A DNA stretch of 61,822 bases from positions 1 through 61,822 of the forward strand of contig NZ_FMUX01000029.1 of the NCBI RefSeq assembly GCF_900101345.1. Reading direction: 5' to 3'. Source of the DNA: Desulfoluna spongiiphila. GTDB taxonomy: Bacteria; Desulfobacterota; Desulfobacteria; Desulfobacterales; Desulfolunaceae. Under the pieces are notes generated by a model, which saw only the letters and a program-made list of their open reading frames with translations, searched no databases and was not told the DNA's origin. The position numbers and the translations under genes were made by a program. Shown piece by piece: positions 34,437-43,338 of the stretch; the stretch's first letter is position 1, and each line of letters opens with the position of its first letter.

Positions 34437-35609
34437 ATGACCAACGCAAACTACTTTTTTACTTCGGAGTCCGTAACGGAGGGGCACCCCGACAAGGTGG
34501 CCGACGCTATTTCCGACTCCATCCTGGATGCCATCATGGCCCAGGACACCCGATGCAGGGTTGCATGTGAGACCCTGGTTACCACCGGCATGGCCTTTAT
34601 CGCCGGAGAGATCACCACCAGCTGCTATGTTGACATGACCCAGATCGTGCGCGACACCATCCGCGAGATCGGTTACGACTCCTCGGACATGGGCTTTGAC
34701 TGGCAGACGTGTGCGGTGATTTCAAGCATCGACAAGCAGTCCGAAGACATCGCCCAGGGCGTGAACGAAGGCGAAGGCCTGTTCAAGGACCAGGGCGCCG
34801 GCGACCAGGGGCTTATGTTTGGCTACGCCATCGACGAGACCCCTGAGCTGATGCCCATGACGGTTGTGTTCGCCCACAAACTCACCCAGCGCCTTGCCGA
34901 GGTGAGGAAAACCGGCGTACTCCCTTACCTTCGCCCGGACGGAAAAGCCCAGGTCACCATTGAATACGAAGACGGAAAAGCCACGCGCGTGGACACCGTG
35001 GTGGTCTCTTCCCAGCACACCCCCGAGGTGAGCCACGAAGACCTTCAGGAAGGCATCATCAAAGAGGTCGTGCTCAAGGTCATTCCCCTGGAGATGATCG
35101 ACGACAAGACCCGCTTTTTCATCAACCCCACCGGGCGGTTCGTTGTGGGTGGCCCCATGGGTGACTGCGGCCTCACCGGTCGCAAGATCATCGTCGACAC
35201 CTACGGCGGCAGAGGAAGCCACGGCGGCGGTTGCTTCTCCGGAAAAGATCCCTCCAAGGTGGACCGAAGCGCCTCCTACATGGGACGCTACATCGCCAAG
35301 AACATCGTTGCCGCAGGCCTTGCCAAAGAGTGCGAGGTACAGGTGGCCTACGCCATCGGCGTGGCCGAGCCCGTGTCCGTCCTCGTGGACACCATGGGCA
35401 CCGGGGTTATCCCCCAGGAGCGCATTGCCGAGATCGTCCGGGAGGTCTTTGACCTGCGTCCGGCCGCTATCATCGAGCAGCTCGACCTTCTGAAACCCAT
35501 CTACAAGATGACCTCTGCCTACGGCCACTTCGGCCGCACCGACAGCGAGGGCTTTACCTGGGAGCGCACCGACAAGGTGGATGTTCTCCGGGAGAAAGCC
35601 GGCATCTGA
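34437..35609 (+). CDS. metK: S-adenosylmethionine synthetase
   Basis: A 390-residue SAM synthetase joining methionine and ATP. It starts with FTSESVTEGHPDKVAD. The signature GAGDQGLMFGYA and the P-loop-like GGRGSHGGGCFSGKDPSKVDRS are present. Length is the family norm. ATG 34437 follows AAAGGAG. The product feeds the methylthioadenosine that MtnP and MtnA, encoded later in the window, recycle. A strong terminator follows. Confidence 0.97.
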   Translation: MTNANYFFTSESVTEGHPDKVADAISDSILDAIMAQDTRCRVACETLVTTGMAFIAGEITTSCYVDMTQIVRDTIREIGYDSSDMGFDWQTCAVISSIDKQSEDIAQGVNEGEGLFKDQGAGDQGLMFGYAIDETPELMPMTVVFAHKLTQRLAEVRKTGVLPYLRPDGKAQVTIEYEDGKATRVDTVVVSSQHTPEVSHEDLQEGIIKEVVLKVIPLEMIDDKTRFFINPTGRFVVGGPMGDCGLTGRKIIVDTYGGRGSHGGGCFSGKDPSKVDRSASYMGRYIAKNIVAAGLAKECEVQVAYAIGVAEPVSVLVDTMGTGVIPQERIAEIVREVFDLRPAAIIEQLDLLKPIYKMTSAYGHFGRTDSEGFTWERTDKVDVLREKAGI

Positions 35610-35645
35610 GACTTTGCCGGATCACGGGTCTGACGGGTAGATTAT

Positions 35646-35682
35646 AAAAAGGGGCGCCTCCTGATGGGGGCGCCCTTTTTTA
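35646..35682 (+). terminator. Intrinsic terminator after metK
   Basis: Hairpin GGGGCGCC...GGGGCGCCC with TTTTTTATT after it and AAAAA before it, 37 nt past the metK stop. It probably works in both directions. Confidence 0.9.
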
Positions 35683-35763
35683 TTGTTACCCTTCAGTAAC
35701 GATTCCGTTCATATACGAGTTCGTTGGCTTGCCTTTTGATTCCGGCCAAACGAACCGGAAAGC

Positions 35764-35802
35764 TTTTGCGGAGCTTTTTTCAAGACGCGACCCGCCGGAG
35801 GC
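35764..35802 (+). repeat. Third repeat type, copy A
   Basis: TTTTGCGGAGC, a T-rich run with CAAGACGCGACC, and a CGCCGGAGGC terminus. The same arrangement appears at 61430-61473, so this is a separate short repeat that shares the right end of the main family. It abuts the stop of the following minus-strand gene by 8 nt. Confidence 0.6.
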
Positions 35803-35809
35803 AGTTTTA

Positions 35810-36694
35810 TTACTGCTGGCGTTTGACCTGGGGCGGGTCCAGGACAATGACGACCCGGCACTGGCTGAGAAAGGTGGTGTGGGCCACGTCAGAGCGGATG
35901 CGGGCGGCGTCCTGGCTGCTGATGATGATGTCGGTACGGGCGCCGTCCGTGGTACCGATGCCGGTGACCATCAAAGGGTTTTCCCCGGCTGAGAGTCCCT
36001 GGCCGGCCCGGGCCAGGGTGCTTTCATAGGTGGCCACCCCGCGCTGGACCGCATACTCCCGGCTGATGATGGTGGGGCCGTAGACCTCTTCGCCGGATTC
36101 GGTGACCAAACGCGGGGCAAGCCCGGGGATCACATCCACCCCGCGGGCATCCACGATAAGGCCCGTGAAGGCGCCGTGGGGGGCCGGGGTCTCGGGAGAC
36201 TCCGAGGAGAACAGGGGCCTGATGGGGTTGATCTGGCGAATCTCTTCGGGAAGAATGAGCTGGGAAAAGGCCCCCCTTAAGGGCAGGGTGAGGGTGACCT
36301 GGACAGAGCCGTCGGTGAGGAATCGTTTTTCCGTGATGGGGATAGACAGGAACATCAGGTCCACCTGGGCGAGGACCTCCCGGTTGGCGTCCATGACATC
36401 GCTGCCGGTGGTTTCGCCGTGGATGGTGAGGCGTCGGAGGATGGCCGAGAGGTTGGCCCGGGACGCTTCGATGGCCCGGTTGACGTAATGCTCCCTTGCC
36501 TCCGGGGAGGCGGGGTGTCCGGCCTTTTCGTTGGGGGCATGCATCCCTTCCGCCCGGACTGTGCCGTTGCTCCAGTCGATCCGGCCGTTATCAAAGCTTT
36601 CCGTGATCCCCTGGCCCGCGGCACCGAAGAGGGGGCCGGAAGAGAGGAGCGTCAGGGCTCCCAGGAGAAGAAGGGTCATCAGGCGTCGTTTCAT
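35810..36694 (-). CDS. Secreted LPP20/FlgP-like protein, unknown role
   Basis: A 294-residue protein with a signal peptide (MKRRLMTLLLLGALTLLSSG, then cleavage near FGA). The N-terminal part, about residues 45-115, has REHYVNRAIEASRANLSAILRRL, reminiscent of the LPP20/FlgP family of exported proteins. No lipobox cysteine is seen, so it is probably soluble periplasmic. The function is not known. The ATG at 36694 follows AAGG. It lies 122 nt downstream of the SpoIID-like gene on the same strand and could be co-transcribed. Confidence 0.65.
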   Translation of the reverse strand: MKRRLMTLLLLGALTLLSSGPLFGAAGQGITESFDNGRIDWSNGTVRAEGMHAPNEKAGHPASPEAREHYVNRAIEASRANLSAILRRLTIHGETTGSDVMDANREVLAQVDLMFLSIPITEKRFLTDGSVQVTLTLPLRGAFSQLILPEEIRQINPIRPLFSSESPETPAPHGAFTGLIVDARGVDVIPGLAPRLVTESGEEVYGPTIISREYAVQRGVATYESTLARAGQGLSAGENPLMVTGIGTTDGARTDIIISSQDAARIRSDVAHTTFLSQCRVVIVLDPPQVKRQQ

Positions 36695-36816
36695 GACGGG
36701 CCTTATAAATAAGGTCGTGGGCAAAAATGCTCCGGGCGTATACGAAGGGCCCTGGAAAAAGTCCGGTGACGGCGTTTTTTCCAGGCGCCCGTAACGCGGG
36801 GCGCAAAAACCCGATA

Positions 36817-38385
36817 TCAGCGAACCCCCTCTTTGTCAATGGTGACCAGCGAGACGTTTTTGTAATAGTGATGCAAAATGGTGTCGTAGGTGAACCCGGA
36901 GGCGGCCATTTTTCGGGCACCCCACTGGCTCATGCCCACGCCGTGGCCATAGCCGCACCCCTCAAAGATGAAATGCCGCTTTTTCCGGGTGACTGAAAAC
37001 CGGGCGCTTTTGATTACCTCAGGGCCCATGGCCAGCCTGAACTCGTTTCCGGTGAGCTCAAGGCGTCCCCGGGAGGTGCTGATGACCACCCGCCCGTTGC
37101 GGCCGGAAGGGGAGGGCTCGGAGGTTTCCAGGGAGATGATCCCCCCGGGGCGGTATCCTTTTTCCCACAAGCGCTTGACCATGCTGTCGGCATCGATCTC
37201 CCCTGTCCAGCAGGCATCGGGGGCCAGGCTACTGAAGCTGTCCTTGACCCCTTGAAGGTAGGGAAGGGCCGCTCCCCAGACCGCATCGGCGCTTTCGGTC
37301 ATGCCGCCGCTGTTGGCGTGGAAACAGGCGATGATGGGGAGTCCCTGATACGCAAGGTAGCGTCCATTTGTGGTATCCACCGGAGCGGTGGTCTCCGGGG
37401 TTTCGGCATCGGCACCGCCGTAGACCTGAAAGGCGGTGGAGGCCTCCAGGTCAAAGCGGGGGTGGTCCTTCCGGTTGAGGAGGGTGTGGTAGGTGTAGGA
37501 GCGTGAGGCAATGGCCTGGGCCTTTAAGGCCTCTTCCGGCCAGAGGTGGCTCATCTCCTTGGGAAGCACCCCGTAGAGGTACTCCTCCACCGGGAGGGTG
37601 TTGACCACGGAGATCCCGTCTTCGTCGGGCCAGAGGGTCACCACGCCGCGGTAGGCGTGTCCGTCCACGCGGGGTCTCTTGGCCCCGGGGCCGATGGTGA
37701 GGGTGAGGTTACCGGCCACGACACCGTTGACCACCAGGCCCTCTTCCCCGGGGGTGACGGTGACCGGGCCCACCCCTTCAAAGAGGGGGGATCCGTCCCG
37801 CAACACGGCCATGGGCTCACCGGCCTTGCCCAGGGTCACCTTGTCCGCCCGGTGGCGGATGAGCACCCGGACCTTGTCCGGGAGTTGTGCCATGGCCTTG
37901 TCCTGGACATCGATCTGTTTGTCCTCGCCGGACAGGGCTTCGGCCTCGCGCAGCCAGGCCCGTGCCGAGGAGCTGCGCATGTGGTCGGGGTAAAGCTCGA
38001 TGAAGCGATCAAAGTGGGTGACGGCCTTGGCAAATTGCCCGTTTCGGTAGGTGACGGCTCCTAGGGCAAAGCGGGCATCAATGATCACCGAGGTATCGGG
38101 GTAGGTGGTCTCGATCTGCTCAAGGCAGGCCACGGCCGTGTCGGGAAGGTTTAAGTTGTGGCTATAGAGAACGGAGAGAAAGAGCAGGGCCCTGGCGCGA
38201 TCCTCTCGATCGGTGCTGCTCTCCAGGATGCGTCGGAACAGGGCGGCCGCTTCAAGGGGGCTGCCCTGTTCAAGGAGGCCGGAGGCCTCTTCAAAGAGGT
38301 CGTAGCGCGGTGCGGGTGCTGCAAAAACAGGCAGGGCGACACACAGGAGAAGGCAGAGGGTGACAAGGTGTTTCAGGCGAATCAT
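36817..38385 (-). CDS. SpoIID/LytB domain protein with TPR-like repeats
   Basis: A 522-residue exported protein. A signal peptide ends about residue 23 (VFAAPAP). TPR-like helices follow to about residue 150 (YPDTSVIIDARFALGAVTYRNGQF). The C-terminal SpoIID domain has the motifs EEYLYGVLPKEMSHLWPEEALKAQA, the Cys/His segment IIACFHANSGGMTESADAVWG, and GYGHGVGMSQWGA near the end. SpoIID-type enzymes cleave denuded peptidoglycan glycan strands as lytic transglycosylases; outside sporulating bacteria they act in envelope remodelling. ATG 38385 follows GGAGGG. It is divergent from the Mla-type operon. Confidence 0.9.
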   Translation of the reverse strand: MIRLKHLVTLCLLLCVALPVFAAPAPRYDLFEEASGLLEQGSPLEAAALFRRILESSTDREDRARALLFLSVLYSHNLNLPDTAVACLEQIETTYPDTSVIIDARFALGAVTYRNGQFAKAVTHFDRFIELYPDHMRSSSARAWLREAEALSGEDKQIDVQDKAMAQLPDKVRVLIRHRADKVTLGKAGEPMAVLRDGSPLFEGVGPVTVTPGEEGLVVNGVVAGNLTLTIGPGAKRPRVDGHAYRGVVTLWPDEDGISVVNTLPVEEYLYGVLPKEMSHLWPEEALKAQAIASRSYTYHTLLNRKDHPRFDLEASTAFQVYGGADAETPETTAPVDTTNGRYLAYQGLPIIACFHANSGGMTESADAVWGAALPYLQGVKDSFSSLAPDACWTGEIDADSMVKRLWEKGYRPGGIISLETSEPSPSGRNGRVVISTSRGRLELTGNEFRLAMGPEVIKSARFSVTRKKRHFIFEGCGYGHGVGMSQWGARKMAASGFTYDTILHHYYKNVSLVTIDKEGVR

Positions 38386-38422
38386 GGGGTGAGTTCCCTC
38401 CGGGTGATACGGTTAAAATCGG

Positions 38423-38452
38423 TTGATCTTTGTCGGTTGAATTGACTATACT
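38423..38452 (+). promoter_or_regulatory. Sigma-70-type promoter of the Mla-like operon
   Basis: TTGATC at 38423-38428 and TATACT at 38447-38452 with an 18-nt spacer, 27 nt before the mlaE-like start. It is inside the 94-nt divergent gap shared with the SpoIID gene. Confidence 0.55.
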
Positions 38453-38479
38453 TTTCCGGCAGAACAAGAGTAGCGGATA

Positions 38480-39301
38480 ATGAGCATATTGACAACCAAT
38501 CCACGGGGGCTTGCGTTGAAATGGATCGGGCGAACATGCGGTTATGTCGGACGCGCCACCCTGGATATCATGGGGATGGCCCTGCTGCGTGCCGCCTTTA
38601 CCCTGCGTATTCTCACCCTGCTGGTGAGGCGTCCCGCCGACGGGCGCGCCCAGGTGAAGCGGGCGGTGGTGGAGCAGATCTACTTTACGGCCGTCCAGGC
38701 CCTGCCCCTGATCATCCCTTTGGCCCTGCTCGTGGGCAGCGCCATGATCATTCAGTTCACCAAGCTTTCCGGCGAGTTTGAACTCGGCAAGGCCGCGGTG
38801 ATCCTCACCGTTCGTGAGATCGGGCCCCTTATCACCGCCCTGGTGGTGATCCTGCGTTCTGCCACGGCCGTCACCGCCGAAATGAGCTGCATGACCGTCT
38901 TTAATGAGATCGAAGCGCTGGAGATGTCCGGGGTGGACCCCATGTGGATCCTCTCCTTTTCCCGGTTTACGGGCATCACCTCGGCGGTGGTCTGTCTTTT
39001 TGTGGTGTTTGACCTTGCCGCCCTCTTCGGCGGGCAGGTGGTGGCCTGGGCCACCACGAGCCAGTCCGGTGACATCTTTATCTATCAGGTGGCCAAGGCC
39101 ATCAGCGGCACCGATCTTGTGGTGAGCCTTCTCAAGGCCCTTCTTTTCGGGCTCATCATCACCGTGGTGAGCCTGTTTCACGGGTACACCACCGTGCGCA
39201 AGGTCTCCCGGATTCCCGTGAGTGTCTCCAGGGCGTCCGTGGAGAGTTTTTTTGTCTGCATGCTTGTCAACGCCTTTGTTTCCATCGTTTTTTACCTGTA
39301 G
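38480..39301 (+). CDS. MlaE family ABC transporter permease
   Basis: A 273-residue inner-membrane permease of the MlaE/YrbE family, with hydrophobic segments throughout. It carries the conserved DUF140-type region FTKLSGEFELGKAAVILTVREIGPLITALVVILRSATAVTAEMS, and NEIEALEMSGVDP matches the family EALE motif. It transports phospholipids or related lipids between inner and outer membrane with an MCE protein. It is first of three genes: permease, degenerate ATPase (8-nt gap), then MCE protein (4-nt overlap). ATG 38480. Confidence 0.92.
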   Translation: MSILTTNPRGLALKWIGRTCGYVGRATLDIMGMALLRAAFTLRILTLLVRRPADGRAQVKRAVVEQIYFTAVQALPLIIPLALLVGSAMIIQFTKLSGEFELGKAAVILTVREIGPLITALVVILRSATAVTAEMSCMTVFNEIEALEMSGVDPMWILSFSRFTGITSAVVCLFVVFDLAALFGGQVVAWATTSQSGDIFIYQVAKAISGTDLVVSLLKALLFGLIITVVSLFHGYTTVRKVSRIPVSVSRASVESFFVCMLVNAFVSIVFYL

Positions 39302-39309
39302 AGGAGGCC

Positions 39310-40029
39310 ATGCCCATGCCGACACCTGGCACCGAGGATTCCGGCACAGACCCCACGCCAGTGGTCCAGTTGACGGATCTTTCGGTGGAGGACGCCTGGA
39401 AAGGGCGCTCCCTCTCCGGCCTGAACCTGACCCTGCCCCCGGGGACAGCGGCCCACCTCTCCGCAGACAACCCCGCCGATGCCCACCTTCTGCTGCGGTG
39501 CCTGGCCACCTTGAGCTGGCCGTCCCGGGGCCGGTATCGCTTCAACGGCGAGACCCTGCCCTTTACCCGGTACGAGCGGCTGTTGCCCGTCAAGCGCCGG
39601 ATCGGCTACCTCTACCCCATGGCCGCCATGGTGAGAAACCGCACCGTGGAGGAGAACCTCGATTACCAGGCCCACTACTTCAGCGATACGGATCTTGCCC
39701 GTCACCAGGGGCTGAAAGAGAGCCTGGTGAGGGCCTTTGGCATCGAAGAGGCCCTTGCCTTCTGCCCGGAGCTGGTGAGCGCCATGGAGCAGAGGCGAGC
39801 CATCGCCGTGCGGGATATCCTCAAAGAACCCCTTCTCTTTCTGGCGGAGTACCCGGAAGAGTTTGTGGGCCGCGGGTTCTTCTCCGGGTTTATCGGTGAA
39901 ATCCGAAAGATTCTTTCCCGCGGGGGCGTGTTTATCTACACCACCAACTACCGGGGATTCGGCAAAGAACTGACCCCCCTTGACCTTCGCCTGGAAAACG
40001 GCACGCTCGTAAAGGAGCTGGCACCATGA
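39310..40029 (+). CDS. Degenerate ABC ATPase-like protein in the MlaF position
   Basis: A 239-residue protein that aligns to MlaF-type ABC ATPases along its length but lacks the working residues. In the Walker A region (51-60) the Gly-Lys-Ser/Thr core is Asp-Ala-His. The Q-loop Gln is Pro103 (GYLYP). The signature is LVSAM (155-159) instead of LSGGM/Q. Walker B ends LAE (Asp replaced by Ala179, Glu180 kept). The switch His is Asn213. Despite this the frame is open and coupled to the MCE gene by a 4-nt overlap, so it is probably expressed. It is likely a structural pseudo-ATPase; a true ATPase would have to come from elsewhere. Confidence 0.82.
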   Translation: MPMPTPGTEDSGTDPTPVVQLTDLSVEDAWKGRSLSGLNLTLPPGTAAHLSADNPADAHLLLRCLATLSWPSRGRYRFNGETLPFTRYERLLPVKRRIGYLYPMAAMVRNRTVEENLDYQAHYFSDTDLARHQGLKESLVRAFGIEEALAFCPELVSAMEQRRAIAVRDILKEPLLFLAEYPEEFVGRGFFSGFIGEIRKILSRGGVFIYTTNYRGFGKELTPLDLRLENGTLVKELAP

Positions 40030-40934
40030 TTGTTCGGTACGACACCCGTGAAAAGGTGGTGGGGGCCTTTATGCTCTCCATCATGATCCTTCTGGCCCTG
40101 ACCGTTCTGGCCATCGGTCGCAGCAAGGACTGGTTCCGGGAGAAGGTGACCTACTTTACCACCTTTAAAGAGAGCTACAACTTAGAGACCAACGCCGCGG
40201 TCAAGCTCTTCAACGCTGACATCGGAAAAGTCCGGGAGGTGACCCTGGTGGGCAACGTGGTCCACGTCCGGATGTCCATCTTTGCCGAATACGCCCCGCG
40301 TATCCGAAAAGACTCCATTGCCACGGTTCAGAGCGTCAACTACATCGGCAACAAGTACATCTCCATCACCCCGGGTACCCCGGAGTCTCCCCAGCTCCTT
40401 GCCGATGAAGAGATCTCTTCGGAGGAGCAGCAGTCGGTGGCGGACCTTCTGGCCAAGTTCGAGGTGGAGGAGACAGCCAAGATGGTGATCCGGGCCGTGC
40501 AGGATGTCTCGGAGGTGGCCACGCTGCTCAGGGACCCCGAGGGTCCCCTTTTCGCCGCCCTGACCAGCATCAACAATTCCCTGTCCGCCGTGGAGGTCCG
40601 CGTGGGAGCGATCCTGGACAGCCTGGCCGTGGCCGTGGACAAGGTGCCCCATACCGTGGACCTGGTGGACCGGGACCTTGAAAAGGTCCACGAGATCGGT
40701 GTGGAGATCCAGGCCAACATCGCCTTGCTGCAACAGGTTCTCACTAACGTGGAGGTGGGGAGCCGGGACGTGCCGGCCATCACCGAGACGACGGTCAAGG
40801 GGATCGAGGAGATACGGGTGGGGGTGGAGCAGATCGATGAGGTGGTGAAGTCCCTTAAAAAGAGCATCCTCATCCGGGGCAACCTGCCCCCGGGCCCCGA
40901 GGTGCAGGTCAACGACGCGGGGAGCCGTCCTTGA
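40026..40934 (+). CDS. MlaD-like MCE domain protein
   Basis: A 302-residue protein with one N-terminal membrane anchor (about residues 11-30) and an MCE domain. The domain is seen as TYFTTFKESYNLETNAAVKLFNADIGKV, with QSVNYIGNKYISITPG near its end. A long helical, coiled C-terminus follows (about 150-290). It should form a hexameric periplasmic ring or tunnel that carries lipids for the MlaE permease. ATGA overlap with the preceding gene. No MlaB or MlaC gene follows; a repeat does. Confidence 0.9.
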   Translation: MIVRYDTREKVVGAFMLSIMILLALTVLAIGRSKDWFREKVTYFTTFKESYNLETNAAVKLFNADIGKVREVTLVGNVVHVRMSIFAEYAPRIRKDSIATVQSVNYIGNKYISITPGTPESPQLLADEEISSEEQQSVADLLAKFEVEETAKMVIRAVQDVSEVATLLRDPEGPLFAALTSINNSLSAVEVRVGAILDSLAVAVDKVPHTVDLVDRDLEKVHEIGVEIQANIALLQQVLTNVEVGSRDVPAITETTVKGIEEIRVGVEQIDEVVKSLKKSILIRGNLPPGPEVQVNDAGSRP

Positions 40935-40980
40935 GTGTGATGCAGGTGGCCTTCTATGGCTAAAGTGCATGGAAAAGCCT

Positions 40981-41150
40981 GCCTCCGGCGGCGAGGTGAG
41001 CCACCTCGAAAGCAGTTGCGAATGCGCTTTCCCCTTCGTTCCTCAGGGAAAATCACATTCGCCTTTGGTTCAGATTGAACTGAATCTGTTTTTTCAAACC
41101 TGTTTATCAAACGTTTCAAAAGTTTGGCTCCCGGCAGGGCCGCCGGAGGC
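40981..41150 (-). repeat. Multi-hairpin repeat, full copy
   Basis: Complete minus-orientation copy between convergent genes. The small hairpin is CGAGGTG-AGC-CACCTCG and the AT palindrome reads CAAACTTTTG/AAACGTTTG. Its right end (41150) is 3 nt from the mobB stop. Confidence 0.88.
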
Positions 41151-41153
41151 TTT

Positions 41154-41636
41154 TTATTCCAAAAAGGTGGTGGCAATGAAGTCGGCCACGCCCTGGGGAT
41201 CGTCGGGATCCAGCGATGGCAGGCCGTCGGCCTGGGGGGCATCGGTGATGCGGGCCACCAGTTTTGTAAGACCCTTTAAAGGGGCCTTGCCGGTTTCGGT
41301 GCGGTGCACCTCGATCTTGGGGCGGGCCGATCCCTTATACCCTTCGGTGATGATAAGATCCAGGTCCTTCATCTGTCCTTCCAGCTCTTCCAGTCGCACC
41401 GGCGTCACTTTTTTCACCAGGGCATAGGCGGTCTCCGAGGCCACCATCACGGCATCGGCTCCTGCCTGCTGGTGCTTCCAGCTGTCTTTTCCTTCATGGT
41501 CCATGGAAAACCCGTGGGCGGTGTGCTTGATGACGCCCACCCGGTATCCCTTTTGCTGCAGCAGGGGGATGATGCGCGTGATGAGGGTGGTTTTTCCGGA
41601 CCCCGATGTGCCCACGATGGAGAGGGTGACTGTCAT
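41154..41636 (-). CDS. mobB: Molybdopterin-guanine dinucleotide biosynthesis adaptor protein MobB
   Basis: A 160-residue P-loop GTPase of MobB type: VGTSGSGKTTL at residues 8-18, then GVIKHTAHGFSMDHEGKDSWKHQQAGA with the conserved His and Asp, and LIITEGYKGS. It assists MobA in adding GMP to molybdopterin, or works in Mo/W cofactor supply for formate dehydrogenases and similar enzymes. ATG 41636. It stands alone here; mobA and moaA homologues are not in the window. Confidence 0.93.
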   Translation of the reverse strand: MTVTLSIVGTSGSGKTTLITRIIPLLQQKGYRVGVIKHTAHGFSMDHEGKDSWKHQQAGADAVMVASETAYALVKKVTPVRLEELEGQMKDLDLIITEGYKGSARPKIEVHRTETGKAPLKGLTKLVARITDAPQADGLPSLDPDDPQGVADFIATTFLE

Positions 41637-41876
41637 GGTGCCAGTTCCTTAAGGTGTTTAACGTTTGGATCTCACCGCCGTCGGGCGATGGGGTATCGAT
41701 ACCCTATGGGATCGCCTTCGGCCATGTCAAGGCTAATGCACAGGAGCCCCTTTAAGGTGAAGGCACATTTTTTTGTTCTTTGTGAAGGACCCTTTGAAAG
41801 GATGGGGACAATGGGGTATTCTGGGCTTCTTTTAAGCTTTTGATTCACGAGAGGTTACGGCAGGAGAGAGACAGTG

Positions 41877-42398
41877 ATGAAGAAAAACGTGGTACTTACC
41901 GGCATGCCCGCCGCAGGGAAGAGCACCGTGGGGGTGATCCTGGCCAAGCGACTGGGCCTGAATTTTACCGACAGCGATGTCTACATCCAGACCCGGGAGG
42001 GGCGGCGCCTCTCCGAGATCATCCGGGACGAAGGGCTGGACCGGTTCAAGGGCATCGAAGAGAGGCTCCTCTGCGAGATGGATGCCACCGGCACGGTCAT
42101 TGCCACCGGCGGAAGCGTCATCTACGGAGCCAGGGCCATGGACCACCTGGCCGACCATGGGGTCATCGTCTACCTCCACACCCCCCTTGCCGTTCTCATG
42201 GAGCGGCTCAGCGATCTGGGCGCCCGGGGCGTGGTGATCCAGCCGGGCATGAGCGTGGAGAGCCTCTACCAGGAGCGCCACCCCCTGTACATGGATCGCG
42301 CCCACATCGTCATCCCCACCGACGGCCTCACCCCGTCTGGAGTGGCCGATGCCGTCCACGACGCCCTAATAAATATGGAAGGCGACGTCTGGCTGTAA
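41877..42398 (+). CDS. Shikimate kinase
   Basis: A 173-residue kinase (AroK/AroL fold): Walker A GMPAAGKST (residues 8-16), the shikimate-binding DSD (TDSDVYIQ), the RRLSEII segment, IATGGS and an LID-like R-rich region near ERHPLYM. It phosphorylates shikimate in aromatic amino acid synthesis. It departs from the usual form in the FRxxE region (FKGIEERLL), so specificity for shikimate is likely but not certain. GTG 41874 is an alternative start; AGGAG precedes both. Confidence 0.85.
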   Translation: MKKNVVLTGMPAAGKSTVGVILAKRLGLNFTDSDVYIQTREGRRLSEIIRDEGLDRFKGIEERLLCEMDATGTVIATGGSVIYGARAMDHLADHGVIVYLHTPLAVLMERLSDLGARGVVIQPGMSVESLYQERHPLYMDRAHIVIPTDGLTPSGVADAVHDALINMEGDVWL

Positions 42399-42412
42399 GG
42401 ATGATCTGCAAC

Positions 42413-42446
42413 GGGGCCTCCTGCAAAGGGAGGCCCTTTTTATTTT
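42413..42446 (+). terminator. Terminator between shikimate kinase and tatC
   Basis: Hairpin GGGGCCTCC-TGCAAA-GGGAGGCCC with TTTTTATTTTA after it, 15 nt past the kinase stop and ending at the tatC stop. It terminates the plus strand clearly. Confidence 0.88.
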
Positions 42447-43263
42447 AGGCATCCTCTTTGGGCGCCACCCCATCGCTTTTTACAGCGGGTTCGGCGTCCT
42501 GATTCTCATCTTTTTCTTCATCCTCGTCATCGGTGGCTCCCAGGGGGCGCCTGCCGAAGGCCATGGCCCCGAAGATACTCAGCTCGTAGAGGAGGATCAT
42601 GGGGGTGGCCAGCAGGATCTGGGTGACCACATCCGGCGGGGTGAGGATGGCGCCGAAGATGAAAAAAAAGACCACGGCGTACTTTCGGTTTTTTCTGAGA
42701 AAAGCGGGGGTCACCAGGCCCAGCACGGCCAGGATGGTGATGAAGATGGGCAGTTCAAAGGCCAGGCCGAAGGCCATGAGCAGCTTGGAGGCAAAGGAGA
42801 GGTACTCCTTCATGGTGGGCAGGGCCCGTAAGGACTCCGAGGCAAAGCCCAGGAAGAACTTGAACCCGAAGGGGAAGACAAAGTAGTAGCCGAACAGGGC
42901 CCCACCGGTGAAGAAGAGCACGGAGAGCAGCACGGCCGGGCCCATGACCCACTTCTCCCGTTTGTAGAGCCCCGGGGCGATAAACATCCAGATTTCAAAG
43001 ATGATCACCGGGCTGGCCAGGAGCAGTCCGGCCAGGAGAGAGACCTTGAGGTAAGTGAAGAAGGCCTCGGGAAGGCCCGTGAAGATGATGGCGTCGCCTT
43101 CGGGGAGCACCTCAATGAGGGGCCGGGTGAGGAGGTTGAAGATGACCTCCTTGAACGCGTAGGCCGCGGCCGCTCCGATGGCGATGGCGATAAAGCAGCG
43201 GATGAGCCGGGTTCTCAGCTCTTCCAGATGATCGGTGAACGGGAGTTTGTCCTCTTCCTGCAT
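42445..43263 (-). CDS. tatC: Twin-arginine translocase subunit TatC
   Basis: A 272-residue six-helix membrane protein. It begins with LPFTDHLEELRTRLIRC, the TatC N-terminal signature containing the HLEELR motif that binds the twin-arginine signal, and has FEIWMFIAPGLYKREKW. It exports folded proteins across the inner membrane with TatA/TatB. The acidic tail after residue 240 (DEDEEKDENQD) is unusual in charge. ATG 43263. It lies 75 nt downstream of the TatB-like gene. Confidence 0.95.
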   Translation of the reverse strand: MQEEDKLPFTDHLEELRTRLIRCFIAIAIGAAAAYAFKEVIFNLLTRPLIEVLPEGDAIIFTGLPEAFFTYLKVSLLAGLLLASPVIIFEIWMFIAPGLYKREKWVMGPAVLLSVLFFTGGALFGYYFVFPFGFKFFLGFASESLRALPTMKEYLSFASKLLMAFGLAFELPIFITILAVLGLVTPAFLRKNRKYAVVFFFIFGAILTPPDVVTQILLATPMILLYELSIFGAMAFGRRPLGATDDEDEEKDENQDAEPAVKSDGVAPKEDA

Positions 43264-43338
43264 GGTCCGTGTCTCTTTAGGGGTGACTTCGCGGGGCGAA
43301 GCGAGGGGTATCGTCTCGGGGGACGGCCTCCTTGAAGG

